A DNA stretch of 64,000 nucleotides from Piromyces finnis (GCA_002104945.1 MCFH01000005.1:682001-746000), one strand, 5' to 3'. Counted from the first letter of the stretch, positions 1 to 15,054 are shown. Notes: a model not told the origin generated them from the letters alone. Program-made: numbers and translations.

Positions 1-123
1 ATTATATATCATTATATCATCATTTCTTTAATATAGCTATTTTTATTTTGTAGGATTATATATTCGATTTCTATATATATATATATATTTTGATATACTA
101 AATCAATAATTATTATTATCCAT
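1..123. other. AT-rich 3' flank of the LRR gene
   Basis: Nothing coding is seen. It lies downstream of the stop codon of the minus-strand LRR gene and has (AT)n runs around 76-90. Confidence 0.5.
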
Positions 124-1566
124 TCATACTAAGTTATATTCATTATCATTTTTATTGATAATACTTGTATTTTTTTGACAAGAGAAAATTTTTTCTGATA
201 CCTCTTTATTTATTTCTTTATTCTTTGAATAAGATTTCATAAATTCCGCAAATTCAGATTGAAGTTGTTCAATATTGTCAAATCCAAGGTTTGCAGTGAT
301 GGATTTTCTGTGTTTTTCTGAAAAAATTACCAATTCATTAGCTTCAGAGGATTCTTTAATTGCAATACTATTATTACTTGAAAGATTTGCTAGTGTTGAT
401 TTATTCGATTTTTTTGTTTTTAAGTATTTTGTGGAAGGTTGTTGATTTTGTATTTTTTCTGGAAATACAATATCATTGACATTATCATATTTCTCTTTAT
501 TACTACTATATATCGAGTGAATGACTTCTAATTCATTAATTACATCGGAATTTTTTCTTTCATTGTCCTCATGATTGAGCGTTTCATTTAATGATGGAGA
601 TTGATTATCATTTACAATATCATTAGTATTTTTAATTGTAATATATTCGGAGGAGGTTCGATTAGATTCTGTGTCATCTTTCTTATTAGAAAAGAGTTCC
701 GTAGCATCGAGAAAGTCTATCCATGGTATATTACTTGTATCCTGTTTGAGTATATCATTATTATTTTTAAATGGTGGGATATTTTCTTCTTCTGCATTTT
801 TATTATGAATACTTGAAATAAATATGCTTTGCTCTGATACTATCGGTAAAAACTTTCTTATGTCTTCGTCCTTATTCGATTGGCATCTTGATTCTTTATA
901 ACTATGAAATGATTTCTTATCTTCCTTACTACTATTACTTTCCTTTAAATACTTATTTCTTTTAAGGTATCGATCATTATTAATACTTTCATGTAACGAT
1001 TTACTTTTTGATTTTGTTCCAAGTTCTTCAAATGATTTATCATTATTTATAAATTGAATTTCTTTAATTTCGGTTTTGTTTATATTTTCATTTATATCTT
1101 TTTCATCGGTTTTTTCAATACTTTTTATTGATGCTTCATCATTTTTTATATTTTCATGATAACTATTAACTCTTTCATTCGTATCACTGCTTTTTTCCTT
1201 ATTTTCAGGTTCTTTAAATGGTGTAAGAATTTCATGAGGTATTATTACTTCTTTTGTTTTTATTTTTGTATCGCTACTTAATTTTAATATGGATTGACTT
1301 AGATCGTTATCATCATTATTATTTTCATTGATTTTATTATTTATATCGTTACATGAACTATATTAAAACAAATCAATTGAATTAGTTTTAAATATATTAA
1401 TAATAATAATAATAAAAATAAAATACACTATTAATAATAATTTATTAATTTTATTATATATAAATATATTTTAAATCATCATACAAAGATTTTAAATGTA
1501 ATTTTAAATAGTTTATATTTTCTTTCTTTTCTGAGAGAGGATTATTGCATATGTTTCTAAAATAGA

Positions 1567-1644
<78 letters not shown>

Positions 1645-4600
1645 TTATTGTTAAAATTAAAGATAGTAATAATTCTTTTTTAAAATTTAATATTTTATAT
1701 TTTATATATTCTATTATAAATATAATATTTACAATGATGTTAAGTTTGTCATTTTCGTAAAATCAATATGAATTATAGTGATCTTATTATTTGATAATGT
1801 TCTAAATATTTTTATTTTTATTAAGAAAAATATTAATAAATGAATATACCTTTTTTATTAAATATTTGTATTGCTTTAATAATTATTAACATATAAAAAT
1901 ATATTTTTTCTATTACAATTCTTTTAGATATTTTAAATTTTCTATTGAAGATGGAATTTCCTTGATTTTATTATTATCCAAATTTCTATAGAGTTAATGG
2001 GTTAGTATGAATAAAAAGTTAGTTTCTTTCTAATAATTTTCAATTATTATTTTAATAATAATAATAAAAAAAATAATTACAATATTAATAAATTTTCTAA
2101 AGAACCAATACTTTCTGTCAATTCATCGATTTCATTAGAAAATAAATATCTATTAATTTACCAAAGGATAATTAATTTATTATGTGTTAGTAATATATCT
2201 TTTAATTAATAATATATTAAGTATTTTATTTACAGTTCTTGTAGTTGGTTTAATTTTCCAATATTTTCTGGTATTTTTTTTATTTTATTTTTTTGTAAAT
2301 ATCTATTATTACCAATAATAAAAACCATATTTTAATATAATTTTAAATGGCTAAAACTAAAAAGATATTTTATATTGAATATTGATGATAATAAATAAAA
2401 TATTACAGTTTTTTAAGTTGCTTCATATTATCAATGTTTTCTGGTATAGAATAAATTTTGGTATCATGAATTGATCTAATAATAATAGTAAGATAAAATA
2501 GAGTTTGTATATAGAAACAAAAAATAAATTAGATATTTTAAATAATTTTTATATTTTTATTAATTTGGTATTTAATTATTCCATATATGTATATTGTTCG
2601 TACAGTTCAATTAAATTACAAAGATTAAATAGTTCTGGTGGAATTATATTTAAATTTGCATGGGAAATGAATCTAATATTTTATTTTTTTTTTTATAGTT
2701 TTATAATTTTTTAAAATAAAGTTTGTAAAGTATCAATGTATATTTTTTAAAATGCTTATCTATTGAAGTTGTGCTCAAGTATTTATACTTACAATTTAGT
2801 TAAACAGCTTATCATTTTTTCAATTGGTAAAAGCTTACATAATTTATTGTTTCTTATATATCTAAAATTTATAAATTATTTTACAGGGATGTTTTTATTA
2901 ATAAACATTAATATTTAAATGCTATATGTATTTAATAATAGTATTAACTTACAATTCACTTATTGATTTAGAATTTTTTAATGTTTGAGGTGGTATACTT
3001 AATTTATTATTATCTATGTCACTACATAGAAACAAAAAAGATTAATTAAAAGTGATATATGATAAGAATATTATAATGATCTTTAAATATTGAGTTTGAT
3101 AAACTTTTAAAATTTCTTTCTATTGCTATTTCTATGCTTACAGTTTATATAAATGATTAAGCTTTTCAAAATCTATGTTGATTTTTTCAATCTGATTATC
3201 ATTAATATATCTTTATTGCATTATAAAAAAGTAATCAAATATTTGATATAATATAATAATAATATTATTATTAGATGCTGTTAATTATTAATTATTATAA
3301 TATCTAAATTTGTGAGGTTTTTGAAATTTTGAAAATATTTACAATTCTTCAAGATTACTATTTGATGTCATTTCAGTATTTGGTAGTACACTTAATTTAT
3401 TATGCCCTAAGTATCTATTTTTTTTTTATTTTTTGATAAATATTTGTTTAATATTATTGATAAAATTAGATTATATTTCAGTTTTTTTTATTATTATTTC
3501 TATTTTGTAGTCTTACATTATTTTTAAACTATCCATTAACCATATTCCATTTCCAACAGAGTGAATAATATTATTTGTTAAATTCCTTTATAAATATTTA
3601 TATAAGTTTATTATAACTAATATATACTATATTTTACTAAAATTAATTATATCATTTATTATTTTGAGTTTACAGTTCTTCAAGATGGTTTAATTCTTTT
3701 ATATAATTCGGTATTTCTTTAATTAAATTATATTGTAACTCCCTATAATTATTTTTTTTAAATAATATATATAAATATTATGATTTATTATTGACTATAT
3801 TTTAATTTTAATTTTATTTCTTTTCTATATAAAATATAAACTAATTATGAAGTATATTTTATATATTTTATAGGTATTTACAAAATTTCCAATTTTCTCA
3901 TAGATTTAATTTCACTAGGAATCGTCTTTATTTTATTTCCAGTTAATATTCTATTTATAAAGAAAAAATAATAAATTGACTATATTATTAACAATTTATT
4001 GTATAAATGCATATCTTATGAATGTAACTAAATAAATCGATTTATTATATAACATACAAATGTTTTAATAAGGGTAACATTGTTGTAATTAAAGGAAATT
4101 CCGAAAATTTATTATTACCTAAATTTCTGAATAACGAAATATTTAAATACGGTTGTAAATATTATTAATGTTATCAATAATACATATATATATTAATAAT
4201 ATAAATATATTATTAAATATTTACAAATCAGTTAAATTATGTAAATTTTTAAATTCTTCTGGGATAGTAGTTAGTTTGTTATTATTGAGGTCACTAAATT
4301 TATGAACAAAATATAATTATAAATTAAATTTCATTGGGAATAAGTGTAAATTTTTATTATTTGATTTAAATGAAGTTTTTATAGTTGAATCTTATTTATA
4401 TAAATACTGACAGTTTAATTAAATTATTAAGATAACCAATTTTTTTTGGAACACTTTCTAAATCCAAATCATTAAGTTGTCTATTTTTTTTTAAAATTAT
4501 AATGTATGGTATTATATTATATAATTAATATATAGCTTTTTCATTTTTATATATGTATATATATCTAACTATTGAATTATTTAAAAAGTTAATTATTACA

Positions 4601-6257
4601 AAATTCTCATCATTAATAGTTGATTATATATATTTCTTTTATTATCTAATTTAGAATTGCCTTTTAATGATTTGTATTTTTCGTCCGAGTTTTCATCCGT
4701 GTTCTTTACCAATGACAATATTTCAAATTCATGATCTGTAAGTTTTACATGTACAAATATTTTTAATATTTTTATTAATAAGGTATTATAATATCTGTCT
4801 ATTTGGTTTATATATTTAAATATAATTTATTAAAATATTTTGTTTTAGTACCATCCTCTTCTTCATTGTTATTTTCATTATTATTTTCATTATCTGTTAG
4901 TCTTTTTTATTTTTTTTATTTTTTTTATTTTTTTTTTTGGTATAAATTTTATTGGTAAGTTTTTTTTAAATATATTTGCATATATATTTTTAAAATTCAT
5001 TATTAAATGTAAATAATAGATAATATTTACAACCATCTTAGTTTAGTTAAATTGGAAATCTCATTAGGTATATTGGTAATTTTATTATATCTGATATCAC
5101 TGTAATTATATATTTTATGTATATAGAAGACAATTATTTTATCAATTAATAGAATAATTGTATGTATGTATAATAGAATAATTATTATTATAATTTTTTT
5201 TTTACAGAGTTGAAAGGTTTTTTAATTTCTTAAATGATAATGGAATAGTATTAAGATTATTCCCTTTTGCATATCTTTAGAAATAAAATAAATATTATTA
5301 TAGATATATTATATATACATATATATATTAATAATATATTTCTTATTTATTATATTCATTATAGTTGAAATTACATTTCAGATAGTAAGCTATTATCGTT
5401 CGTTATTTCTGGTAATATAGATATATTATTATTTTGAAAATTTCTGGTTTGGTATAAATAGAATTATTCGAAAATTGATTTTATAATATGTAATGTTAAT
5501 ATATTTAATTTTATATATAATATTTAAACAATTCGTAATTGATATTGCTTTTATTTTTATTTCCATACAGATATACTAATGTTTTTATTTGCAATAATTC
5601 ATCCGGTAAACTATTAATTTTATTATTTTCAATGTTTCTGATTAAGGTTATATAATTATCATTTAATAGTAAAAATTGGAAATATTAAAGCATAGATATC
5701 AATAACAATTGAGATTAAGTATAATTATGATATTATTATGTTTATAATTAGTACTTGAAAATTTATTTGGTCATGCTATTATTATAATTTCAATATTTAC
5801 AGTATAGATAGTGATTCAAAATTTTTTATTTCTGTCGATATTTCTGTTAGTGCATTATTCCCCACTTTTCTATCGATTAATATATAACGTCCCGATATAC
5901 TTTAGTTTGTAATTCATCCTATGAATGCACAAAATTAATATTAATAAAAAAATTAATTATAGTTATACACTACAATGTTTCAAGATTTCTTAGGTTAAAA
6001 AGTTCTACAGGTATAGTTTGAAGTTTATTATTTGAAAAATCTCTGAGGAATTATATAATTATAACAAATGAAAATGTGTATTAATTTGAATTGTTTTGTC
6101 AAATTTTAAATATATATATTAGATAATTGTTTTAATATATATAATATATACATTAGAGTTAATTGTTTTAGTCTATTAATATTTGAAGGTATAGATTTTA
6201 TTTCGTTATCTTTTGCAACCCTTAATATATGAAAAATGATTAAAAAAGTTTAAATTG

Positions 6258-6290
<33 letters not shown>

Positions 6291-6650
6291 AATGCTATAG
6301 GTTTTTTTTTTTTTTTCTTTTTTTTTGATATATACACTAATACTTTTTAATTACACACAATTGTTTAAGATTTTGTGACAGACATGAAATACTATCTGGA
6401 ATTTCTTTTAATCCTATATTACATAATTCTCTAAAAAATATTTGATACATTTGTTTTATTATACAAAGATATTATTAGTTCCTATTTATAATAAATAAAC
6501 ATATATATGTATATATGAAGGTCTGTACAATCTATCAAGATTTAATATATCTTTATAACTTATGTTTTTCATCAACATCAAATGATTTAATTGTTTATAT
6601 TGTTCATCATCTTTAAAGTCTGAATCATGAATTGATATTCTACACCCCAT
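124..6650 (-). CDS. Leucine-rich-repeat protein, 28 exons, possibly membrane-anchored by N-terminal acylation
   Basis: Reconstructed protein of 1068 aa. Exon 1 (6529-6650) starts MGCRIS, which fits an N-myristoylation motif with Cys3 for palmitoylation. Eight LRR exons follow (6359-6430, 6152-6220, 5974-6042, 5801-5869, 5569-5637, 5375-5443, 5206-5274, 5031-5099). Two linker exons (4852-4901 acidic Asn/Glu; 4600-4735) separate them from fifteen more LRR exons (4412, 4225, 4058, 3882, 3674, 3517, 3343, 3142, 2953, 2793, 2604, 2407, 2234, 2081 and 1917, each running 69 nt, the one at 3343 72 nt). A cap exon (1485-1556) and a long last exon (124-1357) end the gene. The repeat pattern LxxLYLxxNxIxxIPxxIxxLxx resembles SHOC2/Ras-suppressor LRRs. 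Introns are phase 2 at every repeat boundary. The roughly 410-aa tail is Ser/Asn/Glu/Lys-rich and low complexity. The total of 3207 coding nt closes in frame. The weakest points are the linker exon donor (GTACTA) and the acceptor at 4902; if wrong, this could be two adjacent genes. Likely an adaptor or scaffold; partner unknown. Confidence 0.8.
1568..1642. repeat. (AAT)n microsatellite in an LRR-gene intron
   Basis: An almost pure run of about 25 trinucleotide units within the intron between the cap exon and the last LRR exon. Confidence 0.9.
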
Positions 6651-7599
6651 ATTTTATTATTTCAAGAATTAATTAATTAATAATAATTTTGTTCTTTTAT
6701 TTTTTCTTTCTTTTTTACTTTAAAGAATATTTTTCTTTTTTTTTATTTATATAGATATATATATTCTATGTTTTAATACATTTAAAGTATATGCTGTTAA
6801 AATAATTAATATCATATATATATATATAAACTAAGTAGAAAAATTAAACTTAAAATTAAAGTTTGTTATTACATTTTCTTTAATTTTATTTTTTTTAAAA
6901 AAATAAAATTTTTTAAAATTTAAAATATAAGCTTTTTTTTTAGATTAAATTTTTTTTGTAAAATTTTTATTTTGTAATTATGCTGAAACTGAACTTTTCA
7001 ACTATTTGATACAAAATATTTATTTAAACTATACTACAAATACAGAAATTATCATTTGAAATATATAATTTATAAAGGATGTTCCAATTAAATAAACCTT
7101 TACAATATTATATTATTATGATTTATATAAAAACAAATACACATCAAAAAAAAAAAAAAAAAAAAAAATTCTTGGCAATATATTATCATATAATAACAGC
7201 TAAATATGTTATTTTTGGTTTTATAATATAATTTTTAAATGTATGCTATTTTATTTATGATTATTTTTTTATTTTATACATATTTTCTTTTAATAATAAT
7301 AATAATAATAATAATAAAAATTATATATAGAGAGAGAGTAAAGGGATATATTCTATTCTTTTATTCTTTTGCTAAATTAATTTGATTGTAAATATTTAAC
7401 ATGCTATATGATAAATATATATTTATCTAATTTTTTTTTTTTTGTTTTTCCTTTACTTTTTTTCATTACTATTTTCATTTTCTTTCAATAATGATTTTTT
7501 TCAATGTTAAGTGTGAATTGAAAATGAAGTTTTGTTTTCAATGTTAATTTTTTTATTTATTCTTTTTAATAATTTAATGATTTACTCAAATTTAAAATT
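6651..7599. other. Intergenic, AT-rich
   Basis: Holds the presumed promoter of the LRR gene and the 3' flank of the SDF2-like gene, both on the minus strand. It has an A23 tract at 7146-7168, an (AAT)n run near 7293-7316 and a short GA run near 7330. No coding sequence was recognised. Confidence 0.5.
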
Positions 7600-9167
7600 T
7601 TAATTAGTTTTAGTATTATCACTAAAGTAAATTCCTTCTAAAGTCTTCCATTTAGTTTGTTCACTAGCTCTTTCAGTAGCTGCAACTTCTAATTGACCTG
7701 GAATTGGGTTACGGAATTGGAAGTGTTGTGAACTTGTTAAATACTTTTGAGTATCTTTGTGGAAGAATCTTACATCCTTTTCACGAATCCAGTATTCATC
7801 ATTATTATCTTTTTTTTTTTTTTTTTTGTTATTATTGAAAGCAAGATATTTATGATTTAATTTATTTAACGATTATATACTATATATTAATATATTAATA
7901 TACTATTTTATTTCATTATTGAAACTTACCAACACAGCGAACTTCCCAGTTATCACCAGAATCAGAACCATCGAAAGCACTAACTTCTTGTTGGTTAGAT
8001 AATGGAGAACGGAAATGATGACTATGAAGCCATCTACCAGTGTTTAAATGCTTAAGACGAATAACTGAACCACATTTAATTCTATTATAATAATTATTTA
8101 CAATATATAATTATATATAAATATTTTATTATTATAAAGTTATATATATATTTAATATTTAATTTTACAATTCTAAATTAATAACTTACGGATTACTGTG
8201 TTTTTATATAACGGAAAAATTTGTGAATAATTATTGAAATGAAATATTAATAATGTTAGAGTATATATGAGTATTGTATATTATTTTGTTATAAATTTAA
8301 AAATAAATAAATAAATATTTTATATATATTTATAAATTATATATAATTTATATGAATTATTAATTTTTGTCATTTGAACTAATATATACTTGACTTAAAA
8401 TTAATATATTACCCTCTTTTACAATAAGTATTTAAAGCACCATGAATTGTCCATAATGAATTAGTATCATCAGCATCTTTGTAACCAGTAACAGATTGTT
8501 GTTCTGAACCAGAACCATATGAAACACCATGAGAATGGAGCTAATTGATATTAAAATAAAATAAATGCAGAAGACTTTAGTTTTTTTTTTTTTCTTTTTT
8601 CTTTTTTTTTTTATCGTAATTATTAATGTGCATTTTATTTACTCTGTATCCAGTTGGACTATGAGCGATCTTAACAACACTAGAACAACTATTTTGTATA
8701 AAAAATTATAATTTTAAATTGATTTTACATATAATAGAGTGTTGTAAATATTTGAACAAAAGATAGGTTGATTATTTATTACATTATGATTTTAAACAAT
8801 TATAATTATTAATGATTTCAAATGTAAATTATTTTACTAACGTTACTGCAGTAAATTCTGTTTTTACAATTTTTTTTTTTTTTTTTTTTTTTAAATGATT
8901 GAATTATATAATACAAATAGTTTTAAATATATTAAATATAATATATAGTATAATATAATATAATATAATAATATGGAAGATAGTTTATAATATTTTTATA
9001 TAAATAAAAAAAAATATTAATTGTTAAAATTAATGTATCTTTTGAATAAAACAAATTTCAAATTTCAATAAATAGATTATATTATTACCAGGATCAAATT
9101 TCTTGGATTCACAGTTAGCAAGACCTACAAGACCAAGTAATAATAATGAAGCGTTTGTTAATTTCAT
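7600..9167 (-). CDS. SDF2-like secreted MIR-domain protein (ER lumen)
   Basis: 211 aa in seven exons: 9089-9167, 8842-8857 (16 nt), 8643-8688, 8413-8540, 8190-8195 (6 nt), 7930-8081 and 7600-7808. The N-terminus is a signal peptide (MKLTNASLLLLGLVGLANC, then ESKKFDP). Three MIR-type motifs follow: CSSVVKIAHSPTGYRLHSHG with YGSGSEQQSVTG, then NPIKCGSVIRLKHLNTGRWL with HSHHFRSPLSNQQEVSAF, then YWIREKDVRFFHKDTQKYL. The length equals that of human SDF2 (211 aa). The family acts in the ER, with O-mannosyltransferases or as an Hsp40/BiP cofactor. The C-terminus reads NTKTN, with no HDEL-type retention signal. The last intron ends in a long A-tract directly before AG. Start chosen because it is the first Met and gives the signal peptide. 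Confidence 0.9.
8190..8195 (-). other. 6-nt microexon of the SDF2-like gene
   Basis: On the minus strand the sequence reads CACAG|TAATCC|GTAAGT, so six bases are flanked by a consensus acceptor and a perfect donor. Including it gives RGNPIKCG, which restores the Pro before IKCG that is typical of SDF2 proteins. Skipping it keeps frame but deletes Asn-Pro. Confidence 0.75.
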
Positions 9168-9938
9168 TTTATACTTTCAATATTGAAAAAAGTGTATATG
9201 ATGGATGTTGTATATAATAAAATTTTTAAAATTTAAAATAAATTTATGTTTAATATATTATTTAATGTTTTTATTTTAATACATTTTTTTATAAAAGTTG
9301 AAAAAAATCAATATTTATTTCTTTCATAGTTCTTAACTTATAAAAAATTACTTACGTTATCTATATTTTTCTTATTTTATGTTACTTAATTTAAAATTGT
9401 TTATATATTTCTCTTTACTTTATAATATTTAAAATGGATTGTTTTTTAATATTTTATTAATATAAATTAATTTTTTAATTAATATCACTTATAATAATAA
9501 TAATTTCCAATCATCTTATTAAATAAGGTTACGTGTCAATTAATTACATTAATTTAAAAAAATTTACAGTAATTCTTTTTAAAAATGTTGATGCTTTACA
9601 GTAATTAAAAAATAAATATTATTATAAGAACTATGGATAATATGATACATCTTATAAATAAAATACTAATAACATCACTTTTTTATTGATATACAAAAAG
9701 ATAATTTTACATTATTGTTTTTTAATATGAAGTGTAATAAAATGGTATATATGATTTATAATATTTCAAAGCCAATTATATTTGAAAAAGAAAATAAAGA
9801 ATTGTTTATTTAAATTGTTTATCAAGAATACCAAAAATCATATTATGTATTTTTATTTTAAATAAAAAATTATAAATAATTTCAATATATGATGATGGCA
9901 TTATTAAATAGAAAAAGGAAATTAAAAATTTTACATAT
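9168..9938. other. Intergenic, AT-rich
   Basis: Promoter side of the SDF2-like gene and 3' flank of the G-patch gene. No coding sequence recognised; an ORF entering at 9889 on the plus strand is antisense to the G-patch gene. Confidence 0.5.
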
Positions 9939-11366
<1,428 letters not shown>

Positions 11367-11710
11367 TCAATTATTCAATTTTTGTTATTTTTTACTATAA
11401 AAAAATAAATAGAGAAAGATAGAGAACGGAAAATGTTACAAATATGTAAATCTGAAATTTAATTTTTTGGAATTAAAAAATGAATTTCATTTGTGAAAAA
11501 AAATTATTAAATAATTTATTATATATAACAAATTAAAGTTTGATATTAATTGATAATGAAAATAGTAATAAAATAGATTAATAAAATTAAAGTGGATATT
11601 TTATTAAAATTTCTTACATATAATGTTTTTATATTTATTATATAATAATAATAACTACTATTATTTTATTTTTATTTTTTTTTTATATATATTAAATATT
11701 ATTATTAATT

Positions 11711-11820
<110 letters not shown>

Positions 11821-11996
11821 TTTGTTTTTATTTTCTTTATTTTTAATAAATAGGATAATAGGATAAATGTAAATAAATTATAAGTATTTAAAATCTATAG
11901 TTTTTTTTTTTTTTAATATACATTTTCATTTAAACATTTTGTTTTATTATAACATAAATGATTATACCATATTTATATTAAATATAAAATAAAATA

Positions 11997-12044
11997 TTTC
12001 AAATCATATTTTACCTAGGGAAAAAGGTAAAATATGGTTTGAGA
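11997..12044. repeat. Inverted repeat / hairpin, 17-20 bp stem
   Basis: Left arm 12000-12016 (CAAATCATATTTTACCT) pairs with 12025-12041 (AGGTAAAATATGGTTTG) with one G-T wobble, extendable by three pairs. The loop is 8 nt (AGGGAAAA). Sits between the two ATT arrays; no open reading frame. Confidence 0.8.
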
Positions 12045-12247
12045 ATACATATAACAATAAATTTAAACCATAAAAAAGGATGAAAACATTAATAATTTAA
12101 GGCAATCTTTTTGGTATTTTTTTTTTTTTTTGTTTGTTTTGTTTTGTTTGAAATTGTTTATTATTTTATTGTTATTTAATACATTTTTATATTTAATAAA
12201 AGAAGAAATAAATTAGTTTAAATAAATTAGTTTTAATAAATTAGTTG

Positions 12248-12468
<221 letters not shown>

Positions 12469-12732
12469 TGAAATGTACTAATACTAAAAATTAATTTATA
12501 TTGTTTATTGTTCATATTCAATAAGCAATATAAATTATTCTCTAAAAATTAGATTGTTAAATAAATATTATATTTTTATTACTAATATTATTTTTTTCTC
12601 TAAACTTATATTTAATAAATAAATAAAATATTTAATGCTAAGATTTATATTATTACTAAAATATATAAATTATAAATAGTTCTTTAAGTTCAATAATATT
12701 TAAAAATAAAAATAAAAAATATAAATCATTCA

Positions 12733-15054
12733 TTACATTTTTTTAAGTTTGAAATTAATCTTTGGGACTAAGAATGTTGAAATAATTGCTCCAATTCCTC
12801 CAAAACGTAATACCCATCCAAAACTGTCAAAATTATCTTCTTGGATTTCCATAAACTTTATTAAACTAAAGAAGATACTACTAAGGAAGGTTACCACAAA
12901 TTGCGGAAGGACAACATACCTATAAATTATTTTTAATATTTATGAATAATTTTTTTTTTAAAAAAAAAAAAAAAGAAAAGGATAACTACATATAATATAT
13001 TAAATGTTAAATTGAATAAATTTTATTTTAAAAAGAATGGGTTTATATTTACATATTATGAATTCCAAGAATAATTCCAGATGAAAGTTTATTTTCATTA
13101 CTTTCTTCTTCATCATCATTTTTAGAATCTTGATTATTATTATAGATTTCCAAGTACTCTCCAATTAAGGCAAATGGAACCCACATACTTACAGCCCATG
13201 AAATACCACAAAGACTTATTATAAAGATAGCTTGCCAAATTTTACTAACCGTAATAGTAGAGAAGAATACAAATGCTAAAAATATTTCAGAAAAGATCCA
13301 AACTTTTCTATAAAAGGATTGTGGATCAATATTTTTATTAGCTGCCATCTTATCATAGAAGGCTTTTACTGTTGGAAGAATAAACGATGCAACTAAAGAT
13401 ATAATTGAATAGATTAAGAGAGCAAATGAACCTGTTCTTGTAGCTTCATCTTCACTCATGGATTCATTATTAGATGATTTATTTTTGTAGTAAATAAAGT
13501 TTATCCAAGCTGTACTATATATTTAATAATGTAGTTTAAAATAATAAAATAAAGAAATTATTTATTTCTCCTCACATATAATTAAAATAAAATAAATTAT
13601 TTATTATTTACGTGTAAAACAAGAATGGGAACCAGCCAATCCATGACCAAAATTGAACATTACAAATTTTTTGAATTGGTTCTGGAAGGTGACTCATAGA
13701 TTGGATAATATTAATTAATGGTGTATACCATTTAATATCATTATTATCATGGCTTTGTATTAAACTTTTTTCAGGAGTTTTAATACATGTTAATAAAACA
13801 GAAATAATTAAAACAGCATTGGCAATAATACACAAACACTATAAAAATGTAATTATATTATTATATAGTTTCAATAATATATTTATATTGGAATTCTTTG
13901 AAGTAATAAAACATATTAATAACTCAAACCTTAAGTTGAGTTGAACCTAAAAATGGCAAATAACTTCTTAAATCAATGAATCCCATAAAGTATCCGAAAA
14001 TATTTCCTATACCAATCATCCTTGAAGCCCAAATACTATTTTTTTTTTTTTTAAATTATTAGATAAAAATAAAAATCATAAAGAAGTATAAATTTTTATC
14101 TTTTTTTTTTTTTTTTGTTACCTAGCATCATTTTGTTGATCACCAGGTGATACGTCAATAGATAATGCACGACAACATGCTTGAACAATATTAATTGCAA
14201 AATCAAGACCATAAAAAGCTAAAACAGCAACCCATATTGTTATCTATAAAATATATTTGTAATTAATCAATATAATTATAATTTGGAATATAAAAGAAAA
14301 TTATTTTATAGTTTTTTTTCACGATAAATACATTATTGGAATTACCACAAAAGGCTAAAAATGATCCAATTTCTTTTGAATATGAAATCATAAGAATAGA
14401 GAAAATGACTAATAATGTTCCAGCTTTTTTTACATAGTAAAAAAAAAAATTAATAATAATAAATAATAATATATATATATATTATATCATTACCAAGAAT
14501 ATATGGCCTTCTTCTACCATACTTTGAAGTACATCTATCGCTGTAAAATCCAATTAAAGGTTGAATAATTAAACCTTTTGGATTATTTATTTATATTTAT
14601 CAAAATAAAAGATTTTAATAGAATTATTCATAAAATGTACTAAAAAATTAATTTATAATATATATAGCAAATATGGATATTTTTTACCTGAAAGAGGACC
14701 AGCTAACCATACAAGGGCAGTTAAGGATTTTGGTAAGCCAAGAGAAAGTAAATATGGAGTACCATAGGCAAGTTCAACAGACCCTTATATTTAGTTATAA
14801 TATTAATTATAATAATTTTATTATATTATATAAATATTTTATTTAATTTATAATTTATCTGTATACTGTAATAACATACATGTAAATTGAACACCAGCCA
14901 AAGAAATTGTCAAATAAAAGAATTCTAAATTTGATAAATGTTTTATAAAACTTTCTTTATTATTATTTAATAAAAAAATTTTACTTTCATTTAATTCGTT
15001 TAATTCCACATCACTATCTGTTTTATCAAATAAAGGTTTAATTTCATTATCCAT
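12733..15054 (-). CDS. SLC45/Sut1-like sugar:H+ symporter (GPH/MFS family)
   Basis: 515 aa in nine exons: 14880-15054, 14688-14783, 14494-14574, 14332-14423, 14122-14243, 13930-14035, 13612-13838, 13053-13514 and 12733-12919 (1548 nt in frame). Family-diagnostic stretches are [20 protein letters not shown] in TM1-2, the MFS loop [40 protein letters not shown] in TM4-5, and WYTPLIN with [17 protein letters not shown] before TM7. About 12 hydrophobic segments are visible, and a hydrophilic loop near the C-terminal half is Asp/Glu/Asn-rich. The family includes plant sucrose carriers, fission-yeast Sut1 (alpha-glucosides) and animal SLC45. Likely plasma-membrane uptake of sucrose, maltose or related sugars; exact substrate not readable. 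Start chosen at the first Met ahead of a 40-aa cytosolic leader. Confidence 0.9.

Noticed and set aside
2505-2714. 69-aa plus-strand ORF
   Set aside because: Covers an LRR exon and its introns on the opposite strand.
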